A stretch of 64,000 nt of DNA from positions 62,001-126,000 of the forward strand of contig NZ_FOKF01000003.1 in assembly GCF_900111995.1 (NCBI RefSeq), given 5' to 3'. A model generated the notes under the pieces. It was not told where the DNA came from, ran no database searches, and worked only from the letters and a program-made list of their open reading frames with translations. The DNA comes from Collimonas sp. OK607 (GTDB lineage: Bacteria; Pseudomonadota; Gammaproteobacteria; Burkholderiales; Burkholderiaceae_D). The position numbers and the translations under genes are program-made. This document shows, in pieces, positions 45,903-56,279 of this stretch; the first letter of the stretch is position 1; every line of letters starts with the position of its first letter.

Positions 45903-46715
45903 ATGGTTCGTAATATTGCAATTGGATTCGTGATATACAATCCGGGAAATGGTTTATTAAGCCGAATTCAGATGGCACTGGAGCTTGGATATGATATCTA
46001 TATATATGATAATTCACCGCAAGAAGAAAGTGTTAGAAAATTTTGTGATGAAAAAGGAAAAATAAAGTATCTTACCGGCGGAAAAAATCTCGGTTTAGGA
46101 CTAGGAGTTTCATCTGTCTGCGCCCAAGCATATTTTGAGAATAATTCAGGTTTAGTTTTTTTTGATCAAGATACGATATTTAATAAAGATACATTAGAGT
46201 GTATCGAAAATTATTTTTGTGATCATTCTGAATTAGAATTGACGCATAGCGCGGTAGTATTTAATTCAAAAAAATCTAAAGAAAAAAATGAGCAGAATTG
46301 CTTCAAAGATGTGCCTCTAGCGATTAATAGTGGCAGCCTATTTTATTTAAAAAATCTAAAAAAATTAAATTGGCATAATGAGAAATATTTCGTTGATTGT
46401 GTAGATTATGAATTCTGTTTCCGATCAAAAAGAGGAGGGTTGAGGATTGGTGAGTATTCTTGCACTCCAGGATTTGATCACGTTACAGAGCAGGGCGATA
46501 AGAAGTATAAAATATTTGGCAAATATTACTCTATGCGGGCTTATTCATATTCGCGAATATTGGATGCATCCATTTCAAGTTTAAGATTGATAGGAACCAC
46601 ATTAAGCTCTGGCGATATTAAGTTTTCCGGACATATTATAAAATTCTTACTTATCTACATAATATTTCAAGCAAGTGTGAGATTTTTAAATTCGGTTGAT
46701 GAAAAAAAGGCATGA
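45903..46715 (+). CDS. Family 2 glycosyltransferase, probably rhamnosyltransferase
   Basis: The 270-residue GT-A fold protein starts MVRNIAIGFVIYNPGNGLL. It contains the NLGLGLGVSSVCAQAYF segment and the metal-binding motif FFDQDT; the DQDT form is typical of rhamnosyltransferase-like GT2 members. Adding the dTDP-rhamnose made by rfbBACD is the simplest role. It overlaps the next gene by four bases. Its C-terminus carries a hydrophobic stretch (IIKFLLIYIIFQ) that may associate with the membrane. Confidence 0.8.
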   Translation: MVRNIAIGFVIYNPGNGLLSRIQMALELGYDIYIYDNSPQEESVRKFCDEKGKIKYLTGGKNLGLGLGVSSVCAQAYFENNSGLVFFDQDTIFNKDTLECIENYFCDHSELELTHSAVVFNSKKSKEKNEQNCFKDVPLAINSGSLFYLKNLKKLNWHNEKYFVDCVDYEFCFRSKRGGLRIGEYSCTPGFDHVTEQGDKKYKIFGKYYSMRAYSYSRILDASISSLRLIGTTLSSGDIKFSGHIIKFLLIYIIFQASVRFLNSVDEKKA

Positions 46716-47941
46716 TGATGACCATTTTAGAGAACGAAAAGTATGCGGTTTTTACAGTTTGCAACTTGGCATATTTGCCGAAAGCATTAGCTCTGGCTGA
46801 ATCATTATTGCGATACGAACAAAAGAAATTAAAAATATATCTGATTGATAGAAAATGTGATGTTGCACTTCCGGATAGACTAGCGGATTTTATTTGGATC
46901 GAAGATGTCGGGGTGCAGGAACTATACGAACTTGCGTTTAAATACGATATTACCGAATTTAGCACTTCTGTTAAACCGTTTATTTCTCTCCAATTATTGA
47001 AAGTATTCGACAAGGTCATTTTTCTAGATCCTGATACATGTGTTTACCATTCTCTCGCCCCGATTTTATCGGATCTTGAAAAATATCCTATTGTACTAAC
47101 ACCGCACTATACGAAACCGCATGATAATACGTGGCAAAATAGCGATGTAGGAATGATGCGGTTCGGTTCGTTCAATTTAGGTTTTTTTGCTATAACTAAA
47201 TCAGATGAAGGCTTGAGCTTTTTGCAATGGTGGAGTGATCGTTGTTTTCGGTTTTGTTATTTTGAGGCGCAATTTGGTTTGTCTACGGATCAAAAATGGG
47301 TAAGCATAGCGCCTTGCTTTTTCAAAAATCTTTATGTTTCATTTAATTTGGGATATAACGTCGCCTTTTGGAATTTGCAAGAAAGAGATATTTCGATAGA
47401 CACGAGTGGTTTATATCTCGTTAATGAGGAATATCCCCTCATATTTTTTCATTTTAGTTCTTTTGATGAAAAAAATCCGGATCTTTTAAGTAGAAGTACT
47501 TTCTTCGCGAAAGGCAAGAGCGGCAAGGATTTATTGGCGTTAAGTGCTTCCTACAAAGCCGCGCTCGACAGAAATACTACCGATGCATCAAAGACAAAAT
47601 ATGGTTTTGATTTTATGTCAAATGGAGATTATATTTCTCCAACTCTTCGTCGTGCATATGCGAGTGTCTCTCAAGAACTGCCGTGTGGCCATGACCCATT
47701 TGATTCAAATGGACCCGTAGGTAAATTTGCAAGGAAAAATTTTCTTTTGGAAAAAAAACCCGTTGCATATAAATCCAGCAGTTATGCGGACATTGGCAAG
47801 CATAAAGCAAAATTTTCCTTCATTAACATTTCTATGCGCTTAATCTTGAGAATATTGGGACCGAATCGCTTTGCTAATTTCGCTAGACTGCTTGTTTATC
47901 TTTCAAGTTACAGACAAAATCGCGATATGTGGAAAATATAG
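46712..47941 (+). CDS. Putative glycosyltransferase of unassigned family (GT-A, DPD motif)
   Basis: The 409-residue protein opens with YAVFTVCNLAYLPKALALAESLLRYEQKKLKIYLIDRK, a pattern of nucleotide-sugar-binding GT-A enzymes acting on a chain terminus, and has the DxD-like FLDPDTCVYH. A middle part (HYTKPHDNTWQNSDVGMMRFGSFNLGFFA) resembles GT8-like proteins. The C-terminal 100 residues are basic with no recognised domain. Three consecutive ATGs (46712, 46715, 46718) can serve as start. The donor and acceptor cannot be read from sequence. Confidence 0.65.
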   Translation: MMMTILENEKYAVFTVCNLAYLPKALALAESLLRYEQKKLKIYLIDRKCDVALPDRLADFIWIEDVGVQELYELAFKYDITEFSTSVKPFISLQLLKVFDKVIFLDPDTCVYHSLAPILSDLEKYPIVLTPHYTKPHDNTWQNSDVGMMRFGSFNLGFFAITKSDEGLSFLQWWSDRCFRFCYFEAQFGLSTDQKWVSIAPCFFKNLYVSFNLGYNVAFWNLQERDISIDTSGLYLVNEEYPLIFFHFSSFDEKNPDLLSRSTFFAKGKSGKDLLALSASYKAALDRNTTDASKTKYGFDFMSNGDYISPTLRRAYASVSQELPCGHDPFDSNGPVGKFARKNFLLEKKPVAYKSSSYADIGKHKAKFSFINISMRLILRILGPNRFANFARLLVYLSSYRQNRDMWKI

Positions 47942-47975
47942 ATTGAGAACGACTATGAATTTTGAATGAATTAAA

Positions 47976-49223
47976 ATGAATCAAATTGGAAATTCAAAGC
48001 TGAAGAGTGGCATTTCAATGCTATCTGCATTTTCTATATATATTCTTTGGCTTGCAGCTGTTTTTGATCCAACGGGATGGATCTACGGGTTGCGATATGT
48101 GGCCCTGGGCTGTGTTCTTTTTGTGTTAGCCATTAATTTTTTTTTCAATGGGCCTGTGCTAAGAATTCATCGTCCCTATATTTCTTTATTTTTTTTCTTT
48201 GTGTACTGTCTTCCTTTCTATGGTATGACAGTTGCGTTCATTAGAGGAGGATTGTGGGAGGGGAATTTTATTGATACCTCTTATTTGGTTGGAGGTATCT
48301 ATTTTGCATGTTCGCTAATTTATTTTAGTAATGAAAATTTAAGTGTTGCTTTTAGAGCTCATATTTTTTCGCTTCGTTGTTTGAGCTTAATTATTATTTT
48401 GGCTCTGATCTTCTTGCTTGCAAATTTGCCATTAGACTGGATTTATTTTTTTGTCGTTGGCGGAGCAGCCTTTTTGGGTGAAAGAAATTATGGCGGAATA
48501 AATTTTTATTACATTTATTTCATCGCCTCACCAATGATTATGTTCCTATTGGCACATGAGGCATGGGTTTTTTTTGAAAAACCATCTTTGAGGAAATTCT
48601 TGCTTTTGATGCTGCCAGTGATCGCACTATTTTTGTCCGGAACACGGGCAAATATGTTGATTTCGGTCGTAGGTATTTTCCTGGTCTTTTTTTGGCGGCG
48701 ATATAAATTTATGTCGTTGCTCTATTTTTTAGGTTTGTTATTTTTGTTTTTTATTGGAATATCTATATTTGATTTTAATGTGGTTGCCGATATGTTAAAT
48801 TCAGCTGATGCCAGTAACGCTATAAAAATTGGTTACTTGAATTCATATTTCGAGATATTTCTTGATCCAGCTACTCTTTTATTTGGGCAAGGATTTAATG
48901 CGCATGTATGGTCACAGCCATTTTCTAGCATGCTTGAAGAGGGTGCAAGTAAAACAGAGTTAACTTATTTTGAGTTTCTCAGAGTATTTGGAATGGTAGG
49001 GGTAATGGCTTTTGTTGCGATAATTTATCGTCTGTTCTCTAGTATTCGTGCTGCGCCTCAAAATTATCAGTGGCTAGCGCCAGGATTGCTATTATATTTA
49101 TTCGTTTCGGCGACAAATCCATATATATTTTCTTCAAACGGAATGTTGTTGATTGGTCTCGCAGCTGTTGCCGTTTCCAGATGTTCCAGCCAGAGAAATT
49201 CTAATTTCAATATAAAGCAGTAA
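47976..49223 (+). CDS. wzy: Wzy-type O-antigen/polysaccharide polymerase
   Basis: The 415-residue protein is almost entirely hydrophobic, with 10-12 predicted membrane helices and a larger loop. It contains FLSGTRANMLISVVG, matching the O-antigen ligase/polymerase (Wzy_C) signature, and a periplasmic-looking loop (FFEIFLDPATLLFGQGFNAHVW). Wzy polymers are poorly conserved, so the call rests on topology, the TRAN motif and position beside wzx and the glycosyltransferases. Its G+C is among the lowest in the window. Confidence 0.8.
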   Translation: MNQIGNSKLKSGISMLSAFSIYILWLAAVFDPTGWIYGLRYVALGCVLFVLAINFFFNGPVLRIHRPYISLFFFFVYCLPFYGMTVAFIRGGLWEGNFIDTSYLVGGIYFACSLIYFSNENLSVAFRAHIFSLRCLSLIIILALIFLLANLPLDWIYFFVVGGAAFLGERNYGGINFYYIYFIASPMIMFLLAHEAWVFFEKPSLRKFLLLMLPVIALFLSGTRANMLISVVGIFLVFFWRRYKFMSLLYFLGLLFLFFIGISIFDFNVVADMLNSADASNAIKIGYLNSYFEIFLDPATLLFGQGFNAHVWSQPFSSMLEEGASKTELTYFEFLRVFGMVGVMAFVAIIYRLFSSIRAAPQNYQWLAPGLLLYLFVSATNPYIFSSNGMLLIGLAAVAVSRCSSQRNSNFNIKQ

Positions 49224-49322
49224 TGATTTTTGTAAAATTTTTGCAATGAAACCTTTGACATTCGCGTCTTCTACCAAAGATTATTGCATTGTCGAAAATT
49301 CGATATTAAAGAATGATTGAAA

Positions 49323-50357
49323 ATGTTTAAAAATAAATTATTATTGATTACTGGCGGAACAGGTTCTTTCGGTAATGCTGTCCTAAAGCGATTTTTAGAC
49401 ACGGATATTAGCGAAATACGCATATTTAGCCGTGACGAAAAAAAACAGGACGACATGCGCAAAAGATACAATAGCTCAAAATTGAAATTCTATATTGGGG
49501 ATGTGAGGGACTATTCGAGCGTTCTGAATGCTACCCGTGGGGTCGATTTTATCTTCCACGCAGCTGCCTTGAAGCAAGTGCCATCCTGCGAATTTCACCC
49601 AATGGAAGCGGTCAAGACAAATATCATCGGGACTGATAATCTGTTGGAGGCGGCCATTCAAAATGGCGTGCGACGCGTTGTATGTCTCAGTACCGATAAG
49701 GCAGCCTATCCTATCAATGCCATGGGTATCTCGAAGGCGATGATGGAAAAAGTTATGGTCGCAAAGTCGCGAAATGTGGACGATGCTAAGACCGTCATTT
49801 GTGGAACTCGCTACGGTAACGTAATGGCCTCCCGCGGTTCTGTGATTCCGTTGTTTGTGGATCAGGTGAGGGCGGGGCTACCGATTACCATCACAGATCC
49901 TGCGATGACGCGTTTTATGATGACATTGGAGGACGCCGTTGACCTGGTGCTGTATGCCTTCGAGCATGGCTCCAACGGGGATATCTTCGTCCAAAAAGCG
50001 CCTGCGGCAACGGTTGAAACCTTGGTAACGGCGTTATTGGCGACCATGAAAAAGCCAGAACATCCCGTCAATATCATCGGTACACGTCATGGTGAAAAAC
50101 TGTATGAAACCTTGTTAAGCCGTGAGGAAATGGCTGCAGCCGAGGATCGGGGCGGGTATTTCCGCGTACCACCGGATTTACGCGATTTGAATTATGGGAA
50201 ATTTGTGGAGCAGGGCGAACAGAAAATTTCTAATTGCGAAGACTATAACTCGCATAATACGGAACGTCTGGACGTCGCGGGTATGCAGGCATTGCTCTCG
50301 AAACTGGACTTTATCCGTGCTATAGAACGCGGTGAAAACCCCGTCGCGGAGGGCTGA
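49323..50357 (+). CDS. fnlA: UDP-N-acetylglucosamine 4,6-dehydratase/5-epimerase (FnlA/WbjB/CapE)
   Basis: The 344-residue SDR protein begins MFKNKLLLITGGTGSFGNAVLKRFL and has SRDEKKQDDMR. The active site is SxDKA...MGxSKAxMEK, in which the usual Tyr is Met, as in inverting 4,6-dehydratases. The family starts UDP-L-FucNAc synthesis from UDP-GlcNAc. The ATG at 49323 is preferred to an in-frame TTG two codons earlier. FnlB and FnlC follow, so the whole pathway is encoded together. Confidence 0.92.
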   Translation: MFKNKLLLITGGTGSFGNAVLKRFLDTDISEIRIFSRDEKKQDDMRKRYNSSKLKFYIGDVRDYSSVLNATRGVDFIFHAAALKQVPSCEFHPMEAVKTNIIGTDNLLEAAIQNGVRRVVCLSTDKAAYPINAMGISKAMMEKVMVAKSRNVDDAKTVICGTRYGNVMASRGSVIPLFVDQVRAGLPITITDPAMTRFMMTLEDAVDLVLYAFEHGSNGDIFVQKAPAATVETLVTALLATMKKPEHPVNIIGTRHGEKLYETLLSREEMAAAEDRGGYFRVPPDLRDLNYGKFVEQGEQKISNCEDYNSHNTERLDVAGMQALLSKLDFIRAIERGENPVAEG

Positions 50358-50358
50358 T

Positions 50359-51468
50359 ATGATGAAAGTGCTGGTGACTGGAGCCAATGGTTTCATCGGT
50401 AAAAATTTACTGAGTCATTTACGTGAGCGGACAGAGATCGAAATCTTCACATTCCTTAAACACGATCCTCTGTCAGCGCTGACAGAAAAAGTTGCTGCTG
50501 CAGATTTTATTTTTCATCTGGCCGGCGTTAACCGCCCGCAAACCGAAACAGAGTTCACTGAGGGTAATACGGATTTGACCCGCGTTTTGTGTGATGCTGT
50601 GCGCTCCAGTGGTCGTTCTGTGCCGCTCGTTTATACGTCGTCCATCCAGGCAGAGCGCGGTAATGCTTACGGTACCAGCAAGTTGTTGGCAGAGAACGCT
50701 CTGCGTGCGCTGACGGTCGAAATCGGCGCGCCCACCTATCTTTATCGCTTGCCGAACGTATTCGGTAAATGGTGTCGGCCAAATTATAATTCTGCAGTGG
50801 CAACGTTCTGCCACAATATTGCCCACGACTTACCCATTCAAATCAACGATCCCGCAGCCGAAATTCAGCTGGTGTATGTGGACGACGTCGTTACAGATTT
50901 TTTGCGGATCATGGATCAGCGTCCGCCGAGTGAGGGCTATCAACAGGTGCGACCGGTTTATAGCATTTCGGTAGGTGATTTGGCGCAGCGCTTGCGAACA
51001 TTCAAGGATAGCCGGAAGTCGCTTGTGACTGAATCGGTTGGCGTCGGGTTGACGCGCGCACTGTATTCGACTTTCATCACATACTTCACGCCAGAACAGT
51101 TTTCTTATCCTTTGACCAAACATGAGGATCCACGCGGTGTTTTTGTCGAGATGCTGAAAACCCATGACTCCGGTCAGTTCTCATACTTTACTGCACATCC
51201 AGGCATTACCCGAGGCGGTCATTACCACCACACCAAGACAGAGAAGTTCCTAGTCATCAAAGGCGAGGCACGTTTTTGCTTCCGCCATATAGATACCGGA
51301 GAGACGCACGAGCATTGCACCAGTGCTAGCTCACCCGAAGTAGTGGAAACTATTCCCGGCTGGTCGCATGACATCACCAACATCGGTGATGAAGAAATGA
51401 TTGTGATGCTATGGGCGAATGAGATATTCGATCGTCAGCACCCAGATACGATTACGTACAAGGTTTAA
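50359..51468 (+). CDS. fnlB: UDP-2-acetamido-2,6-dideoxy-hexulose reductase (FnlB/WbjC/CapF)
   Basis: The 369-residue bifunctional protein has an N-terminal SDR domain ([45 protein letters not shown]). Its C-terminal cupin domain (about 255-365) has metal-binding histidines in [21 protein letters not shown]. CapF-type enzymes first epimerise and then reduce the keto sugar on the way to UDP-L-FucNAc. The ATG at 50359 lies 7 bp after a GGAGG ribosome site inside the end of fnlA; a second ATG follows directly. Confidence 0.92.
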   Translation: MMKVLVTGANGFIGKNLLSHLRERTEIEIFTFLKHDPLSALTEKVAAADFIFHLAGVNRPQTETEFTEGNTDLTRVLCDAVRSSGRSVPLVYTSSIQAERGNAYGTSKLLAENALRALTVEIGAPTYLYRLPNVFGKWCRPNYNSAVATFCHNIAHDLPIQINDPAAEIQLVYVDDVVTDFLRIMDQRPPSEGYQQVRPVYSISVGDLAQRLRTFKDSRKSLVTESVGVGLTRALYSTFITYFTPEQFSYPLTKHEDPRGVFVEMLKTHDSGQFSYFTAHPGITRGGHYHHTKTEKFLVIKGEARFCFRHIDTGETHEHCTSASSPEVVETIPGWSHDITNIGDEEMIVMLWANEIFDRQHPDTITYKV

Positions 51469-51470
51469 TC

Positions 51471-52598
51471 ATGAAAAAACTGAAAGTTATGACGGTCGTT
51501 GGAACACGACCGGAAATTATTCGCTTGTCCCGAGTGATGGCGAAATTGGACGAATATTGTGATCATGTGATCGCGCATACCGGACAAAACTACGATTACG
51601 AACTGAACGAAATTTTTTTCCAGGACCTCGAAGTCCGCAAACCCGATCATTTTCTCAATGCCGCGGGCGCCAATGCCGCAGAAACCATCGGCAAGGTGAT
51701 TATCGCTGTCGATGCTGTCTTGGCGCAGGTCCAACCTGACGCGCTGCTTATATTGGGAGACACCAATAGCTGTCTGGCCGCAATTCCCGCTAAACGCCGG
51801 AAAATCCCGATTTTTCATATGGAGGCAGGCAATCGCTGCTTTGATCAACGCGTGCCGGAGGAAACCAATCGCAAGATTGTGGACCACACCGCCGACATCA
51901 ATCTTACATACAGCGCTATAGCGCGCGAATATCTGCTGCGCGAGGGGCTGCCGCCTGATCGAATCATCAAGACGGGCAGTCCGATGTATGAAGTGCTGCA
52001 TCACTATAAAGAAGGAATTGATGCGTCTGATGCATTGAGTCGTTTAGGTTTGACGGAAGGTAAATATTTCGTCGTCAGCGCACATCGGGAAGAAAATATC
52101 GACTCGGAAATCAATTTCGAAAAATTAGTGAACGTGCTGAATGCTGTAGCCGAGACGTATAACGAACCGGTCATTGTATCAACCCATCCGCGCACGCAAA
52201 AAAAGGTGGACGCGAAGGGCGTGAAATTTCACCCGTTGATTCGTTTACTTAAACCGCTTGGTTTCAAAGACTATGTGAAGTTGCAGGCGTGTTCCAGGGC
52301 CGTCTTGTCTGATAGCGGGACGATTACCGAAGAGTCTTCTATCCTTAATTTCCCGGCATTGAATATTCGCGAAGCACACGAGCGGCCGGAAGGAATGGAA
52401 GAGGCCGCGGTGATGATGACCGGGCTAGAGGCCGACCGCGTACTGCAAAGTTTGAAGATACTGGACCAGCAGAGACGTGGTGGGGAGCGAGATTTGAAGC
52501 TGGTAGCGGATTATAGCGCGTCGAATGTATCAGATAAAGTAGTGCGCATCATTCATAGTTATACCGATTACGTTAACCGGGTTGTTTGGAAAAAATAA
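51471..52598 (+). CDS. fnlC: UDP-N-acetyl-L-talosamine/fucosamine 2-epimerase (FnlC/WbjD/CapG)
   Basis: The 375-residue protein belongs to the WecB-like 2-epimerase family (GT-B fold). It contains [68 protein letters not shown] and [29 protein letters not shown]. It completes UDP-L-FucNAc after FnlA and FnlB. It is 2 bp after fnlB and just before wbuB. Confidence 0.93.
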   Translation: MKKLKVMTVVGTRPEIIRLSRVMAKLDEYCDHVIAHTGQNYDYELNEIFFQDLEVRKPDHFLNAAGANAAETIGKVIIAVDAVLAQVQPDALLILGDTNSCLAAIPAKRRKIPIFHMEAGNRCFDQRVPEETNRKIVDHTADINLTYSAIAREYLLREGLPPDRIIKTGSPMYEVLHHYKEGIDASDALSRLGLTEGKYFVVSAHREENIDSEINFEKLVNVLNAVAETYNEPVIVSTHPRTQKKVDAKGVKFHPLIRLLKPLGFKDYVKLQACSRAVLSDSGTITEESSILNFPALNIREAHERPEGMEEAAVMMTGLEADRVLQSLKILDQQRRGGERDLKLVADYSASNVSDKVVRIIHSYTDYVNRVVWKK

Positions 52599-52599
52599 T

Positions 52600-53823
52600 A
52601 TGCGCATGTTATTTATCAGCCAATTATTTGATCCTGAATATTCGATCAAAGGTCTGGATTTTTTAAGCAAATTACGTGAGAAAAATCCAGATCTGAGCAT
52701 CAATGTCATCACAACTTTTCCGAATTATCCGACTGGTAAGATATTTCCTGGTTATAAGATGCGGCTGTGGCAAACCGAGACAATCAATGGGATTAATATT
52801 ATCCGTGTCTACTCGCATATATCGCATTCCAGGTCAAAAATATCACGCGCTGTGACATACGCATCATTCATGATAAGCGCGATGATTGCACTTTGTTTTC
52901 AGAAAAAACCGGATGTCGTTTACGCATATCATCCTCAAGTAACAACCGGAATATTGGCTTCTTTCTATAAGATGATCAGAGGTGTGCCATTTATCACTGA
53001 TGTACAAGATTTATGGCCCGATGCCTTGGTGGCGACCAATTCGGCAAAACAAGGCCGCTTATATTCATTTTTGTCAGGTCTTTGTAATTATATTTATAGA
53101 CGGGCTGACCAAATCGTCGTGTTGTCGCAGGGATATAAAAAAGCATTGATTGAAAGAAATGTTCCAGCAGAAAAGATTTCTGTAATTTATAACTGGTGTC
53201 TTGAAGAGTATTCCGATGAAACAGCCCTGTTCGATGCTGAAATCGAGAAATTCAAGCATAAATTTTGTTATATTGGCAATCTTGGCGCTGCGCAAGCATT
53301 GACGCCTGTTATTTCGGCATTTTCTCGCTTTAATGGCAGCGAGGTGTGCCTGATTATCATTGGAACTGGGGTTGAGGAAGCTGCATTGAAAGAGCATTTG
53401 CAGTCTCTGGGTGCGAAAAATATTTTCTTTCTTGGCTATATTCCGTCGAAGGAAGTGAAGAAATTTCAGAACAGAGCCGATGTCCTTCTTGCCCATTTGA
53501 AGAATCAGCGGCTATTTGACATTACGATTCCATCTAAGACTCAATCGTATTTATATGGGAAGAAGCCATTGCTGATGGCGGTAGGCGGAGAAACAGGTCA
53601 ATTAATCGAGACGGTTAATGCAGGTGTAAAAGCTGCTCCCGAAAATGAAAGCAGCGTTGCTGAAGCGATTACCAGTTTGATTAATCAAAAGGACGACTGG
53701 GCCCGGATGGGCAAAAATGGCTACGATTTTTATATGGAAAACATGTCGATAAAAATTGGTAGTGCGAAAATCGCCGAAATATTGCAGAAAATGCTGTATA
53801 CAAGAAACGAGCAAAAGGGATGA
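52600..53823 (+). CDS. wbuB: WbuB-type glycosyltransferase (probable L-FucNAc transferase)
   Basis: The 407-residue GT4-like protein begins MRMLFISQLFDPEYSIKGLDFLSKL. It has VITTFPNYPTGKIFPGYKMRLWQTE, a donor region with GNLGAAQALTPVISAF and the late E motif (RLFDITIPSKTQSYLYGKKPLLMAVGGETGQLI). WbuB in E. coli O26 transfers L-FucNAc from UDP-L-FucNAc; its position behind fnlABC fits. It overlaps the following GNAT gene by four bases. Confidence 0.88.
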   Translation: MRMLFISQLFDPEYSIKGLDFLSKLREKNPDLSINVITTFPNYPTGKIFPGYKMRLWQTETINGINIIRVYSHISHSRSKISRAVTYASFMISAMIALCFQKKPDVVYAYHPQVTTGILASFYKMIRGVPFITDVQDLWPDALVATNSAKQGRLYSFLSGLCNYIYRRADQIVVLSQGYKKALIERNVPAEKISVIYNWCLEEYSDETALFDAEIEKFKHKFCYIGNLGAAQALTPVISAFSRFNGSEVCLIIIGTGVEEAALKEHLQSLGAKNIFFLGYIPSKEVKKFQNRADVLLAHLKNQRLFDITIPSKTQSYLYGKKPLLMAVGGETGQLIETVNAGVKAAPENESSVAEAITSLINQKDDWARMGKNGYDFYMENMSIKIGSAKIAEILQKMLYTRNEQKG

Positions 53824-54437
53824 CTTCAGTACAGATCAGAACTGCCACCTCGGCCGATATCGAAGCGATTGTTTTGGTGCATAAAGACGCATTCAAAGGA
53901 TTTTTTCTTACTTCATTGGGAGATGGATTTCTTAGAGAGTTGTATCGGGGATTTCTGGATGGCGAGCAAGGTCTCCTGGTGGTCGCTAGCCGGGGACAGG
54001 AAATTTTAGGATTCGCTGCCGGTACTACTGAACCAGATACATTTTTTAAGCGACTAAGGAGAAAGCGGGGAGCAATATTTTTCATCCGCGCCATTCCGGC
54101 CATCTTGCGCAGGCCGCTGCCGGTGTTGCATAAAATCTATGGCGCCTTGTTCTACAAGGGAGATCAGCCACAGACTCTGCATCAGGCTGCCTTGTTAAGC
54201 AGCATTGGAGTAGCCCCTCATTTTGGCGGGAAATCGTTGGGTGGGCAGTTGCTGGCAGGGTTTGAGCAAGAAGTTTTGTCGAAAGGCCTTAAATTTGTGT
54301 ATTTGACGACGGATCAGGAAAATAATGATCACGTCAATTCCTTTTATACGAAATACGGTTATAAGCAGGAATCCCAATTCATGCAACAAGGGTCCAGGCC
54401 GATGTTGCGATATATAAAACCTCTTGGAAATATCTAA
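53820..54437 (+). CDS. GNAT-family N-acetyltransferase
   Basis: The 205-residue protein has the GNAT fold: VQIRTATSADIEAIVLVHKDAF at the start, VASRGQEILGFAAGTT in the middle, an acetyl-CoA-loop-like LSSIGVAPHFGGKSLGGQLLAG and NDHVNSFYTKYGY at the end. It lies between wbuB and the DegT aminotransferase, which suggests that it N-acetylates the 4-amino sugar made by that aminotransferase, a role usually filled by a hexapeptide-repeat enzyme (PglD). Other small-molecule substrates are possible. Confidence 0.75.
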   Translation: MTSVQIRTATSADIEAIVLVHKDAFKGFFLTSLGDGFLRELYRGFLDGEQGLLVVASRGQEILGFAAGTTEPDTFFKRLRRKRGAIFFIRAIPAILRRPLPVLHKIYGALFYKGDQPQTLHQAALLSSIGVAPHFGGKSLGGQLLAGFEQEVLSKGLKFVYLTTDQENNDHVNSFYTKYGYKQESQFMQQGSRPMLRYIKPLGNI

Positions 54438-54440
54438 TTC

Positions 54441-55592
54441 ATGACTAAATTTTTACCGTTTGCTCTTCCCGAAATCGGCGAAGAAGAAATTCAGGAAGTT
54501 GTCGAATGTCTGCGCTCGGGCTGGGTAACCACCGGGCCGAAAACCAAACAATTCGAACAGGATTTCGCCGCTTATTTAGGCGATGGCGGCGAAGCGATCG
54601 CAGTGAATTCAGCGACTGCAGGACTGCATTTGGCGTTAGAGGCTTTAGGCGTCGGGCCCGGCGATGAGGTAATCGTGCCGACGCTTACTTTTACTGCAAC
54701 TGCCGAAGTTGCCAGGTATCTGGGGGCGGAGTTGGTTTTTGTCGATGTTGATCCTATTACGCTCAATATCGATGTGCCAGCAGTCAAAGCCGCCATCACA
54801 TCGAAAACGAAGGTGATCATGCCGGTGCATTACGCCGGTTTGGCGTGCGATATGGATGCGTTATTGGAGCTTGCCCATGCACATGGGGTGAAAGTTGTAG
54901 AGGATGCGGCGCATGCATTCCCGACCAGCTACAAGGGGCGTTTGATAGGCACTTTGGACAGCGATATTACTGTATTCAGTTTTTATGCAAACAAGACTAT
55001 GACCACTGGCGAAGGTGGCATGGTTGTAACAAAAGATCCTGCCCTTGCCAAGCGTATGAAAATTATGCGTCTTCATGGCATCAGCAAGGATGCATTTGAT
55101 CGTTTTACCTCCAAAACACCTTCTTGGTTTTATGAAATTGTTGCGCCGGGGTTTAAATATAATTTAACTGATATCGCTTCTGCGATGGGAATTCATCAGT
55201 TGCGCAAGATTGATCGCTTTTTGGTGCGACGGCAGCAGTTGGCAAAACGCTATGCCGAAGAACTGGCGGGATTGCCTTTGATTTTGCCAGCGGATGCTCC
55301 AGCTGGTGGTACCCACTCATGGCACCTTTATGTGATCCGTCTCCGCGAGGACGTCAGTATTGGACGGGATGCATTTATTCAAGCTCTGTCAGACCGAGGC
55401 ATCGGCACCAGTGTGCATTACGTTCCCTTGCACAGGCAACCGTACTGGCGCGATACCTATGGCTTGGCCCCCGAGCAATTTCCTCATGCCGATGCCGCTT
55501 ATAGAGCGATGCTGAGTATCCCGCTATATACGAAAATGAGTGATGAGGATCAAACACGAGTAATACAAGCTCTGAAAGAATTGCTGTGCTGA
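54441..55592 (+). CDS. DegT/DnrJ/EryC1-family sugar aminotransferase
   Basis: The 383-residue PLP enzyme has [59 protein letters not shown] and the PLP-lysine region [19 protein letters not shown]. The family transfers an amino group from glutamate to keto sugars such as UDP-4-keto-6-deoxy-GlcNAc. With the WbpM-type dehydratase, the GNAT and the PGT genes it completes a plausible UDP-4-amino or diNAc-bacillosamine route. It overlaps the next gene by 7 bp. Confidence 0.88.
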   Translation: MTKFLPFALPEIGEEEIQEVVECLRSGWVTTGPKTKQFEQDFAAYLGDGGEAIAVNSATAGLHLALEALGVGPGDEVIVPTLTFTATAEVARYLGAELVFVDVDPITLNIDVPAVKAAITSKTKVIMPVHYAGLACDMDALLELAHAHGVKVVEDAAHAFPTSYKGRLIGTLDSDITVFSFYANKTMTTGEGGMVVTKDPALAKRMKIMRLHGISKDAFDRFTSKTPSWFYEIVAPGFKYNLTDIASAMGIHQLRKIDRFLVRRQQLAKRYAEELAGLPLILPADAPAGGTHSWHLYVIRLREDVSIGRDAFIQALSDRGIGTSVHYVPLHRQPYWRDTYGLAPEQFPHADAAYRAMLSIPLYTKMSDEDQTRVIQALKELLC

Positions 55593-56179
55593 TTAAACGT
55601 TGTTTTGATTTTTTTGCGGCGCTGATAGGGCTCATCTTATTATCCCCGCTATTTTTATGGATTTCCTGCCGGATCAAGCTTGATTCTTCCGGGCCAGTTT
55701 TTTTTCGGCAGGAGCGGGTTGGTAAAAATAATAAGTTGTTCCGTATATTCAAATTCCGTACTATGACGACGGACAGTGAGTCAAAAGGGCAGATCACCGT
55801 TGGCCGTGATGCACGGATAACAAATGTTGGACATGTGATACGTCGCTATAAACTTGACGAATTGCCACAGCTGTTAAATGTGCTTAGCGGTGATATGAGC
55901 TTGGTAGGGCCTCGCCCAGAGGTGCCCCGCTTTATTGCCTGTTATCCTGTGGATATTCGTAATATCGTGTTATCCGTGCCACCTGGTATTACTGATTGGG
56001 CATCAATCGAATACAAAGATGAAAGCACGATACTTGGTAGAGCAACCGATGCGGAACAAGCGTATATGACAGAGATTCTTCCTGTTAAGATGAAATATTA
56101 TGTGCGATATGTACAAGAACGCAGTTTTGGAATGGATCTGAAGATTATCTTCCGCACTTTGTGGGTGATCATTAAATAA
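55586..56179 (+). CDS. Polyprenyl-phosphate sugar-1-phosphate transferase (PglC-like), first copy
   Basis: The 197-residue protein (GTG start, [23 protein letters not shown]) is a small monotopic PGT: one N-terminal re-entrant helix, then [46 protein letters not shown] and the C-terminal [14 protein letters not shown]. Such enzymes load the first sugar phosphate on undecaprenyl phosphate. Its P-G-I-T-D-W-A-S segment differs from the LPGLTGWAQ of the next gene. Confidence 0.85.
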   Translation: MLIKRCFDFFAALIGLILLSPLFLWISCRIKLDSSGPVFFRQERVGKNNKLFRIFKFRTMTTDSESKGQITVGRDARITNVGHVIRRYKLDELPQLLNVLSGDMSLVGPRPEVPRFIACYPVDIRNIVLSVPPGITDWASIEYKDESTILGRATDAEQAYMTEILPVKMKYYVRYVQERSFGMDLKIIFRTLWVIIK

Positions 56180-56279
56180 AACCCGTTCATTACAACTTCT
56201 TTCACAGATATTGATACGTTAAAGTCTGCGATTCGGAAAATTATATCGATTTTATTAGATGAAGTTGATACATATAATC

